From Gordonia pseudamarae (GTDB lineage: Bacteria > Actinomycetota > Actinomycetes > Mycobacteriales > Mycobacteriaceae), in contig NZ_CP045809.1 in NCBI RefSeq assembly GCF_025273675.1, positions 4,464,001 to 4,528,000 on the forward strand: 64,000 nucleotides of DNA, read 5' to 3'. Under the pieces are notes generated by a model. The model saw only the letters and a list, made by a program, of their open reading frames with translations. It had not been told where the DNA came from and searched no databases. This document shows positions 42,841 through 49,963 of this stretch, one piece after another; the first letter of the stretch is position 1; every line of letters begins with the position of its first letter. Both the position numbers and the translations under genes were made by a program.

Positions 42841-44385
42841 TCAGCTGGTCTGCAGCGTCCTGCCGGGCACCGCCACCTTCGACGTCCGGTCGGGCAGATC
42901 GGCGTACGTCGAGCGCAGATCGCCCTTCTTGATCTTCATACTCACGGTCCGGGGAAGCGGGGACTCGAGGAACTCGACGTACCGCGGAGCCTTGTACCGC
43001 GCCAGCCGCGCCAGGCAGTGTTCGATGATGTCACCGGCGGTCAGCTCGCCCGAGGTGCGCACCAATGCCGCCGGCGTCTCGCCGAACTCGTCGTCGGCGA
43101 CCCCGATCACCGCGACCTCGAGCACGCCGTCGAGCTCGGCGATCGTGCGTTCGAGTTCGGCGGCATAGATGTTGATGCCCCCGGAGATGATGATGTCCTT
43201 GAGCCGCCCGACGATCGTCAGTCGCCCCGCGTCGTCGCGCACCGCGACATCGCCCGTTCGCAGCCAGCCGCCACCGAACGCGGCCTCGGTCTGTTCGGCG
43301 TCCTGCCAGTACCCGGCCGCCAGACCGGGGCCGGAGATCCAGATCTCGCCGGGCTCGCCGGGCTCGCAATCAGCGCCGTCGGCGTTCTTGAGGGCGAAGG
43401 TGTTCAGCACACCACCCAGACCGACGCTCTCGGGATACTCGATGGCCATCTCCACGGACGGGACCGTCGTATTGGACTGGGACTCGGTCAGGCCGTAGAC
43501 CTGACGCAGTCCGATCCCCTTGGCCGACCACGCGGCGATCAACTCGGTCGTGACCGGATTTCCGCCGGTGAAGGCCACCGTCAGCGACGACAGGTCGGCG
43601 TCGGCGAAGTCCGGGTCGGCGGCCATCTGCTCGTAAAAGATGGTGGTCGCCCCCAGATGGGTGACCTTGCCGTCCCGGATCAGCCGCAACGCGACACCCG
43701 CGTCCCAGTTGGGCAGGAAGATCAGACTCCCGCCCAGCACCAGCGGCCCGAGGAAGCCGTTGAGCAAGCCCGCACCGAAGGCCATCGAACTGACATTCAG
43801 CGACCGGGCGCGCAGGAAACCCGGCTCCTGCAGACTCCATTCGAAGAAGGCGTTGAGCAGCGACCGATGCGTGAAGACCACACCCTTGGGCGCACCTGTC
43901 GACCCCGACGTCGACAGGATCGCCACCGGATCGTCGTCGGCGCGCGTGCAGACCGGCACCGGGGCACCGGCCGGGCCGTCGTCGTCGTGGACGAAGGTCG
44001 CGAGATCGTCCACCTCGACCCCCGCCGGGCCCGCGACGCCGTCGATCAGCGCGCGGAACGCCTCCGCGGCGACGACGACCGCCGGCTCCAACGTGCCCAG
44101 CGCCTGATCGATCTCGGCGGGTCCCGAGCGCTCGTTGAGGGGGCAGATGATGGCACCGGCCTTGATGATGCCCAACGCGGCCACGGCCCAGTCGATCGAC
44201 GGACGGCCGATGACGGCGATCCGGTCGCCGGGGTTGATGCCACGGGCCGCCACCCGCGCGGCCACCTGATCCGATGCGGACGCCAATTGCCGCCAGGTCA
44301 GCGAGTCCGTACCACATTCGACCACCTGGAGGTCGGGGCTACGGCTCGCCCAGGCGGCAAGCGGACGAAGTATCGAGCTGTTCAT
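42841..44385 (-). CDS. Acyl-CoA synthetase / AMP-dependent ligase (FadD-type)
   Basis: This is a 514-residue ANL-superfamily ligase that adenylates a carboxylic acid and transfers it to CoA. The P-loop reads ILSTSGSTGAPKGVVFTHRS. Motif 2 is QVYGLTESQSN. The hinge is WLRTGDVAVRDDAGRLTIVG, then RLKDIIISGGINIYAAELE. The C-terminal catalytic Lys lies in VSMKIKKGDLR. ATG 44385 has the ribosome-binding site AAGGA at 44394-44398 on the minus strand, which is exactly where the IS110 element joins. Before insertion it would have followed the GNAT gene closely in one operon with the Rieske oxygenase. The acid substrate is unknown; expression now depends on the IS end. Confidence 0.9.
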   Translation of the reverse strand: MNSSILRPLAAWASRSPDLQVVECGTDSLTWRQLASASDQVAARVAARGINPGDRIAVIGRPSIDWAVAALGIIKAGAIICPLNERSGPAEIDQALGTLEPAVVVAAEAFRALIDGVAGPAGVEVDDLATFVHDDDGPAGAPVPVCTRADDDPVAILSTSGSTGAPKGVVFTHRSLLNAFFEWSLQEPGFLRARSLNVSSMAFGAGLLNGFLGPLVLGGSLIFLPNWDAGVALRLIRDGKVTHLGATTIFYEQMAADPDFADADLSSLTVAFTGGNPVTTELIAAWSAKGIGLRQVYGLTESQSNTTVPSVEMAIEYPESVGLGGVLNTFALKNADGADCEPGEPGEIWISGPGLAAGYWQDAEQTEAAFGGGWLRTGDVAVRDDAGRLTIVGRLKDIIISGGINIYAAELERTIAELDGVLEVAVIGVADDEFGETPAALVRTSGELTAGDIIEHCLARLARYKAPRYVEFLESPLPRTVSMKIKKGDLRSTYADLPDRTSKVAVPGRTLQTS

Positions 44386-44392
44386 CGGGGTG

Positions 44393-44639
44393 TCCTTACC
44401 TTTCTAGATGGGGTGACCGGAGACCTGTGGTTTCGTAGGCTGTGAGTTGCCCTGGGGCTCCGGGTATGGCTGTCATCGTGTTGCTGGTGGGTACAGCTGA
44501 AGGAGAATGGCCGCCCGGTGTCCTGCGACGACTCGACCGCTGATTGAGAGACGCGATGCGATCGCTGTGTAAGGACACGCCGGGGATGTCGTCTGCAGGG
44601 ATTCCTACTGTTCACCAACGACTCCGGAGGTAGGCACGA
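44393..44639 (+). ncRNA. Candidate bridge RNA region of the IS110 element, copy 1
   Basis: IS110-group elements encode, in the non-coding left end, a structured bridge RNA with target- and donor-binding loops. This region has the right size and position. It contains GTAAGGACAC at 44569-44578, which is the exact reverse complement of the left junction GTGTCCTTAC at 44390-44399. The RNA limits and loops are not defined here. The same sequence occurs at 52874-53120 in copy 2. Confidence 0.45.
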
Positions 44640-45854
44640 ATGGCGAGACAAGTATGGGCCGGTGTCGACGCCGGTAAGACCGCGCATCACTGCGTTGTAA
44701 TCGATACCGATGGGGAGCAACTTTTGTCGCGGCGGATCGACAACGACGAACCCGCCTTGACTGACCTGATCGCCACGGTCGGCGACATTGCCGCCGGTGG
44801 CGAGGTCACCTGGGCGATGGACCTCAACGCCGGCGGCGGGGCACTGCTGATCGCTTTGCTGATCGACGCGCAACAGAGGCTGCTTTATCTGCCCGGCAGG
44901 ACCGTGCACCACGCATCGAAGGGCTACCGAGGTGACGGTAAGTCCGACGCTAAGGATGCGGCAGTCATCGCCGATCAGGCGCGGATGCGCCGCGACCTGC
45001 AACCCCTGCGCCCGGGTGACGACATCGCGGTCGACCTCAGGATCCTGACCGCCCGCCGGGCAGACCTGGTCGCCGACCGCACCCGTGCAATCAACCGGAT
45101 GCGCGCCACCTTGCTGGAGTTCTTCCCTGCGCTCGAGCGAGCCATCGACTACAGCAGTTCCAAGGCCGGGTTGACCTTGTTGACCGGCTACCAGACCCCC
45201 GATTCGATTCGCCGTATGGGCCACGCACGACTGGAGGCCTGGTTGCGTAACCGCAAGGTGCGCAATGCAGCCGCGGTCGCGCAGACCGCCATGGACGCGG
45301 CGCATCAGCAGCACGTCACGGTCCGCGGTCAGCAGGTCGCCGCGCAGATCGTGGCTCGGTTGGCCAAGGAGGTGATGACCCTCAACAGCGAAATCAGCGA
45401 CACCGAAGCGCTGATCGAGGACCGATTTCGCCGCCACCCGCACGCCGAAATCCTGACCAGCATGCCCGGCTTCGGGACCATCCTGGCCGCAGAGTTCCTC
45501 GCCGCCACCGGCGGCGACATGACCGTCTTCGGCACCGTCGACCGCCTCGCTGGCGTCGCGGGCCTGGCACCAGTTCCCCGCGACTCCGGCCGGATCAGCG
45601 GCAACCTGCACCGGCCGCGGCACTACAGCCGCCGACTGCTGCGTTCCTGTTATCTCTCCGCGCAGGTTGCAGTACACCGCGATCCCGTCTCGCAGGTCTA
45701 CTACCAACGCAAACGCCGCGAGGGCAAGACACACGTGCAAGCAGTCATCGCGCTCGCACGCCGTCGTCTCAACGTTCAATGGGCCATGCTCCGCGACCAG
45801 AAGCCCTACACCACAACCGATTCCGCAACCCACGTCCACGGCGCGGCCGCCTGA
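44640..45854 (+). CDS. IS110-family transposase/recombinase, copy 1
   Basis: This is a 404-residue IS110 recombinase. The N-terminal RuvC-like DEDD domain has acidic residues in VWAGVDAGKTAHH and KSDAKDAAVIADQAR. The C-terminal Transposase_20 domain has TSMPGFGTILAAEFLAATGG and RLAGVAGLAPVPRDSGR with the conserved Ser near SGRISGN. ATG 44640 follows CGGAGG. It is intact and identical to copy 2, so either copy could be active and the duplication is recent. Confidence 0.96.
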   Translation: MARQVWAGVDAGKTAHHCVVIDTDGEQLLSRRIDNDEPALTDLIATVGDIAAGGEVTWAMDLNAGGGALLIALLIDAQQRLLYLPGRTVHHASKGYRGDGKSDAKDAAVIADQARMRRDLQPLRPGDDIAVDLRILTARRADLVADRTRAINRMRATLLEFFPALERAIDYSSSKAGLTLLTGYQTPDSIRRMGHARLEAWLRNRKVRNAAAVAQTAMDAAHQQHVTVRGQQVAAQIVARLAKEVMTLNSEISDTEALIEDRFRRHPHAEILTSMPGFGTILAAEFLAATGGDMTVFGTVDRLAGVAGLAPVPRDSGRISGNLHRPRHYSRRLLRSCYLSAQVAVHRDPVSQVYYQRKRREGKTHVQAVIALARRRLNVQWAMLRDQKPYTTTDSATHVHGAAA

Positions 45855-45917
45855 CAACACCCTCCGATTCTCACCCCCTCTGGGGCTTGACAACTTCATT
45901 GAGATTCTCCTTGTTTG

Positions 45918-46961
45918 TTATGGCGCCGGGGTCGGGCCGGGTGTCGTGGTGATCGATTGCGCCGGCGCCGTTGTCGCCGGGGTATCGGACAGGTGCCGGG
46001 GATCCGGCGCCCACCGCGTACCGGCCCGGAAGACGACGTCCGTGCGGTCGTGCTCGAAGGCCGCGGCCCGCAGGGCTTCGGTGAGAACCGCGTCGTCGGC
46101 GGCGGTCACGGCCTCGATCGGGGTGTCGGTGCTGCGGCACCAGGCCGTCGACAATGCCGCCGAGATCGTCTCGGCCAGCGCGGCCCGTTCGTCGCGGCAC
46201 CCGGGATCGGCCGCTACTACCGTCAGTTGTGTTGCAGTGCAATATGATTCGCTATCACCGTGGTGCGGTGCGGCCCAGTCGACGGTGAACCAGCCGGAAA
46301 TCGCCCCGGTCGCCGGACAGGTCGCGGCGTAGTGAACCGGCTGCTGTGGGCCGTCGACGTGCGACCACACAGGGGCATGCCGCGAGGTGACCGGCACCGA
46401 ACCCACCTCGACCGCCCGCATCGATTTTCCGTCCGCGGCCCTGGACCGCAGATACGCCTGCATATCCGGAAGCACGAGTACATCCCGCCGACCGCCGATC
46501 GTGGCACCGAAGCCGTGGGCGGCCCGCAACGCCGCCGGATGAGAACCGTACGCACACACGATGATCGGCAAAGTGCCGTCGATCATCGCCGGCGGCGGCC
46601 GCCGTTGCAGGTCCTCGACCGATGCGGTGAGCACGCCCGTGGACCGGAACTCGGGATGAACTGTCGCGTCGACCACCAATCCCCTGTCGCCGCCGCCGCG
46701 CACCGTGATGACCGCGGCCGGTATCGGGTGCGCCGAGCGGGGCGCCGACCAGCGGCGTAGCCGGGTGTACACGAGCGCCGTCGCGAATACCCGCCGGTAC
46801 AGGCCGTCCCCGGCGGCGCGGCCGAAGGTCATCTCGGCATCGGCCCGGGCCGCCGCGTCGAGGATCTCCCGGGCCACAGGGCCGGGTGGACCCGACGTCC
46901 AGGTCAGCGTGACCAGTTCCGGTGGGGCGGGATCGACGCGCACATGTTCGCCGACCGTCAT
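45918..46961 (-). CDS. MshD-like GNAT acetyltransferase family protein
   Basis: This 347-residue protein is distantly similar to the GNAT at 17892. VVDATVHPEFRSTGVLTASV parallels its VSYVVHPDYRSRGLTTLLVE acetyl-CoA loop. The C-terminal half is degenerate and ends in a Pro/Thr-rich tail (TTAPAQSITTTPGPTPAP). The ATG at 46961 overlaps the Rieske oxygenase stop, so the two are co-translated. Its TAA at 45918-45920 lies 4 bases from the IS110 element, which arrived just outside the gene. Acetyl transfer activity is uncertain because the central residues differ from MshD. The co-occurrence of such proteins in two units carrying the same operator suggests a shared pathway role. Confidence 0.65.
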   Translation of the reverse strand: MTVGEHVRVDPAPPELVTLTWTSGPPGPVAREILDAAARADAEMTFGRAAGDGLYRRVFATALVYTRLRRWSAPRSAHPIPAAVITVRGGGDRGLVVDATVHPEFRSTGVLTASVEDLQRRPPPAMIDGTLPIIVCAYGSHPAALRAAHGFGATIGGRRDVLVLPDMQAYLRSRAADGKSMRAVEVGSVPVTSRHAPVWSHVDGPQQPVHYAATCPATGAISGWFTVDWAAPHHGDSESYCTATQLTVVAADPGCRDERAALAETISAALSTAWCRSTDTPIEAVTAADDAVLTEALRAAAFEHDRTDVVFRAGTRWAPDPRHLSDTPATTAPAQSITTTPGPTPAP

Positions 46962-48163
46962 CGGCCCGGCGCTTCCGCACGGATCAGCCGGTCGACCTCG
47001 CGCCGGAATAGATGGCTGGCCAACTCGTTGCGACCCAACAGCATCGTGCCCGCGTCCAGACTCGCCAGCGCACTCTGCGAGCTGTCCAGGATCGGGAAAT
47101 CCTCGTCGTGCAGAATCGCGATCAGCAGTCCCCAGTTCTTGGCCCAGCGCTTATGCCAGTGCTCCTCGGTGATTCCGCTGTCCTCGACCGAGGGCGCCAT
47201 GATCCGCATCTGCATGATCGACTGGCCGGGGTCGGCGCCGACCGGGCGGAAGGTGAGCAGCTCGAAATGGGTGGCGTGTTTGAGAAGCATCGTGTTGGGG
47301 GCGAGGAAGCAGCTCTCGATGGTGTGCCCCTCCATCTCCTTCGTCCATTCCAGGTCCTGGCCGATGAACTGGTCGATGCTCTTGCGCGCGGTGAGGAACC
47401 AGAAGGATCTGCCCAGATCGTCGAGGGTCACCGCGTTGGTGTGCAGCATTTTTCCCGCGGTGTTCGGATGCGCGTACTTGACGTGATAGTTGTCCAGGAA
47501 GCCGTCCTGCATGATCTTCCAGTTCACCGGGCGCTGGTAGGTGTGCGGATCGACGCTGATGAGCCGATCGATCTCGTATTCGGCCATGACGACGTCCATC
47601 TCGGGGCCGAGCCATGCGGCGACATCGATCTCGCGCTCGGCGTTGTCGATGGCCCAGACGAATCCGTGCCGTTCCTCGACAGGTATCTCGATCATCCCCG
47701 AGGTGGACCGGTCGAATTCGCCGAACGTGTTGTTCAGCGTGACCGAACGCAATTCTCCGTTGATGCCGTACGACCAGCGATGATAGGGGCAGGAGAAGAT
47801 GCGGCAGGTCCCCGAGTCCTCGGTCACCAGCTGGGCGCCGCGATGGCGGCACGCGTTGATGAACGCGCGCACCGAGCCGTCACGCTGGCGCACCACGACG
47901 ACCTTGTTGCGCGGAAGGTCCAGGGAGATGAAGTCGCCGGTGCGCGCCACCTCCGACGAATGCGCGACGATGAACGGCACCTCGCCGAAGATCCGGTCGC
48001 GTTCGAGCTCGGCGCGCACCGGGTCCTGGTAGTCCATCGCCTCGAACTTCGCGATGTCGGGGTACTGGTCGGTCACCCGGGTGTCGAGGTGGTTGAGCAG
48101 TTCACGCAGCGCGCGGGTACGACGGGCGTGGATGACTGACGACTGATTCTGATCGACGAGCAC
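46958..48163 (-). CDS. Rieske non-heme iron oxygenase, alpha subunit
   Basis: This is a 401-residue aromatic-ring-hydroxylating-type oxygenase. The Rieske [2Fe-2S] ligands are CRHRGAQ and CPYHRWSY (C-X-H ... C-X2-H). The mononuclear iron motif is DGFLDNYHVKYAHP, with a third acidic ligand likely near LLIAILHDEDFPI. It would hydroxylate or demethylate its substrate with electrons from a reductase not encoded nearby. GTG 48163 follows AGGAG at 8 bases. It is the first gene of the Rieske-GNAT-ligase operon and divergent from a TetR gene. The substrate is unknown; no beta subunit is present, so it is probably a homotrimer of the KshA/vanillate demethylase kind. Confidence 0.92.
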   Translation of the reverse strand: MLVDQNQSSVIHARRTRALRELLNHLDTRVTDQYPDIAKFEAMDYQDPVRAELERDRIFGEVPFIVAHSSEVARTGDFISLDLPRNKVVVVRQRDGSVRAFINACRHRGAQLVTEDSGTCRIFSCPYHRWSYGINGELRSVTLNNTFGEFDRSTSGMIEIPVEERHGFVWAIDNAEREIDVAAWLGPEMDVVMAEYEIDRLISVDPHTYQRPVNWKIMQDGFLDNYHVKYAHPNTAGKMLHTNAVTLDDLGRSFWFLTARKSIDQFIGQDLEWTKEMEGHTIESCFLAPNTMLLKHATHFELLTFRPVGADPGQSIMQMRIMAPSVEDSGITEEHWHKRWAKNWGLLIAILHDEDFPILDSSQSALASLDAGTMLLGRNELASHLFRREVDRLIRAEAPGR

Positions 48164-48296
48164 GACACATTCTCCTGACGGAAACTCTGCCCCGGGGTTA
48201 CGCGTGGACAGTGCGGGACGCGCTCTTCGCGAGCGCACATCCGGGAACCCCGAGGAACCCCGAGGCCATGGCTGTGATTCACCTCACCCCAATAAA

Positions 48297-48309
48297 CTAT
48301 CGCCATTAG
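48297..48309. promoter_or_regulatory. 13-bp palindromic motif between Rieske and TetR genes
   Basis: CTATCGCCATTAG matches CTAWYGNCRWTAG at all 12 fixed positions. It sits 133 bases upstream of the Rieske start and 69 bases upstream of the TetR start. Confidence 0.65.
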
Positions 48310-48378
48310 TCTATTGCGTCAAGCGGACGGTCGCGACGGCTGTAATGTGTGGTCCAGCAACGAGGACGGGAGGGACCG

Positions 48379-49023
48379 GTGGGTCGAAAGCCGTTGATCG
48401 CCCGCGAAGACGCCGTCGCCGCCGCGCTCGAGATCATCGACACCGACGGACCGGGCGCGCTGAGCCTGGAGCGGGTTGCCGGGAGGCTGGGAGTCAAGGC
48501 GCCCTCGCTCTACAACCACTTCAGCGACAAGGCCGAGATCCTGGCCGAGGTCGCCCGCGCCGTGCTGCTCGAGGTTCCCGTGGTCCCCGATCCGGCGGCC
48601 ACCGACGACTGGAAGAGCTGGCTGGTCGAGGCCTCCACCGCCGTGCGCCACACCCTGCTCACCCACCAGCGGGCCGCACCCATCGTCGTGGAGTACTTCC
48701 CGCGCGGCATGCTCGAACGTCTCTATGCCGAATACTGCCGGATCCTCGGCGAGCACGGGGTGCCGCCCCGATTCCAGATGTTCATCCTGGAGGCGGTACA
48801 CCGGATGACCATCGGCTCGGCCGTATGTGTCGCAACCGGCCGGCCGGAGATGGCCACGCCGTCGAACCCGGCCGCCTTCGATACCGATGTCGTCGACGCG
48901 CTGCACACCGGCGACTGGTCGGGCGACAGGTTCTTCACCGGGATGCTGCACGCCTTCCTGGACGGCATCGAGGTACAGATCGGCCGGGAGTCCATGGCCG
49001 GACAAGCCCTGCCGCAGCACTGA
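48379..49023 (+). CDS. TetR-family regulator (paralogue of the one at 15.3 kb)
   Basis: This 214-residue repressor is closely parallel to the TetR at 15297. N-terminal KPLIAREDAVAAALEIIDTD versus KPLISREAAVAASIEIIDAD, recognition helix RLGVKAPSLYNHFSDKAEIL versus HLGVRAPSLYHHFADKNEIL. Near-identical recognition helices predict binding to the same DNA motif, which is present next to both genes. GTG 48379 has GGGAGGG upstream. It is divergent from the Rieske operon. A 9-bp inverted repeat follows its stop codon. Confidence 0.9.
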   Translation: MGRKPLIAREDAVAAALEIIDTDGPGALSLERVAGRLGVKAPSLYNHFSDKAEILAEVARAVLLEVPVVPDPAATDDWKSWLVEASTAVRHTLLTHQRAAPIVVEYFPRGMLERLYAEYCRILGEHGVPPRFQMFILEAVHRMTIGSAVCVATGRPEMATPSNPAAFDTDVVDALHTGDWSGDRFFTGMLHAFLDGIEVQIGRESMAGQALPQH

Positions 49024-49029
49024 ATCCAT

Positions 49030-49054
49030 CGCCGTACATATTGTCTGTACGGCG
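49030..49054. terminator. Inverted repeat after the TetR gene
   Basis: CGCCGTACA (49030-49038) and TGTACGGCG (49046-49054) form a perfect 9-bp stem with a 7-base loop between the TetR stop and the crotonase start. It could be a terminator, or an operator for the crotonase gene at 49077. Confidence 0.55.
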
Positions 49055-49076
49055 TGTATAGCCTAGTGTCGGAGTC

Positions 49077-49883
49077 ATGTCGAGCCCATCCACGCCCCCA
49101 GTACTCCGGACCCGGCGCTCCGGCGCGACCGCGTGGCTGACGCTGTCGCGGCCGGCCTCGCTCAACGCCTTCGACTTCGCACTGCAGCAGGCGCTGCGGG
49201 ACGAGATCGACCGGGTGGCCGCCGACGACTCGGTGCGCTGCGTGGTGCTCACCGGCGACGGCCGGGCGTTCTGCGCCGGCGCCGACCTGGACATCGCCGA
49301 TGTCGAGCCCGGGCGGCGCCTTGCTCCCCGGACCGAGGACGAGCTGCGGATGCGGTACAACCCGATCGTCAAGGCCATCCGCACCATGCCCAAACCGGTG
49401 GTCGCCGCGGTCAACGGACCGGCGATCGGCGTGGGCTGCGCACTGGCCATGGCCTGTGATCACGTCATCGCCGCCGACACCGCGGTGTTCTCCCTGGCCT
49501 TCGCCAAGGTGGGCCTGACCCTGGACGCCGGCGCCTCCGTGCTGCTCGGCGCCCGCATCGGATTCGGCCGGGTCAACCGGATGGCACTGCTCGCCGAGCA
49601 GGTCGACGCCGCCACCGCGGCATCCTGGGGAATGGTCGACGCCGTCGTCGCCGCGGACGATCTGACCGGCTCGGTCACCGAGCGGGCTCGGCGTTTCGCG
49701 ACAGGCCCGACCCTGGCCTTCGCCGCCACCAAACGCACCCTGAACGCCGCGCTGCTCCCGCACCTGGATGCCGTCTTCGAGTCGGAGGTGGCCGGACAGA
49801 CCGCACTGGTCGATTCAGCCGACTTCCGTTCCGGTGCAGTGGCATTCGCCGAGCGTCGCCGACCGGAGTTCACCGGACGGTAG
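49077..49883 (+). CDS. Enoyl-CoA hydratase/isomerase family protein
   Basis: This is a 268-residue crotonase: ATAWLTLSRPASLNAFDFAL, DGRAFCAGADLDIADVEPGR, NGPAIGVGCALAMACDHVIA (Ala at the first catalytic Glu position), FSLAFAKVGLTLDAGASVLL (Asp-Ala at the second). Because both usual glutamates are replaced, hydratase chemistry is doubtful and isomerase or other crotonase activity is more likely. ATG 49077 has GGAG only a few bases upstream. It converges with the double TetR gene, and both lie inside the segment bounded by the two IS110 copies. Confidence 0.84.
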   Translation: MSSPSTPPVLRTRRSGATAWLTLSRPASLNAFDFALQQALRDEIDRVAADDSVRCVVLTGDGRAFCAGADLDIADVEPGRRLAPRTEDELRMRYNPIVKAIRTMPKPVVAAVNGPAIGVGCALAMACDHVIAADTAVFSLAFAKVGLTLDAGASVLLGARIGFGRVNRMALLAEQVDAATAASWGMVDAVVAADDLTGSVTERARRFATGPTLAFAATKRTLNAALLPHLDAVFESEVAGQTALVDSADFRSGAVAFAERRRPEFTGR

Positions 49884-49963
49884 CGGCTCACCGAGCGCGG
49901 GGGCTCACCACACGTCGGGACACGGGCGGCCGATGCGCGGCGCGTGTCGCGGTCCCGGGCCGC

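Larger units (their letters stand above)
44393..45913 (+). mobile_element. IS110-family insertion sequence, copy 1
   Basis: This is a 1521-bp unit identical to the inverted copy at 51600-53120. Comparing the two junctions defines the limits: shared sequence begins TCCTTACC and ends CTCCTTG. It has no terminal inverted repeats and carries TCCTT at both ends, as expected for IS110 elements, which recombine at a short core shared by donor and target. A 247-bp non-coding left part precedes the transposase, and only 59 bp follow it. It is inserted between the ligase gene and the GNAT gene, 4 bases past the GNAT stop codon. Confidence 0.95.

Noticed and set aside
44382-45899. 505-codon open frame antisense to the IS110 transposase (also at 51614-53455 in copy 2)
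   Set aside because: It mirrors the transposase and crosses the element ends; no family resemblance.
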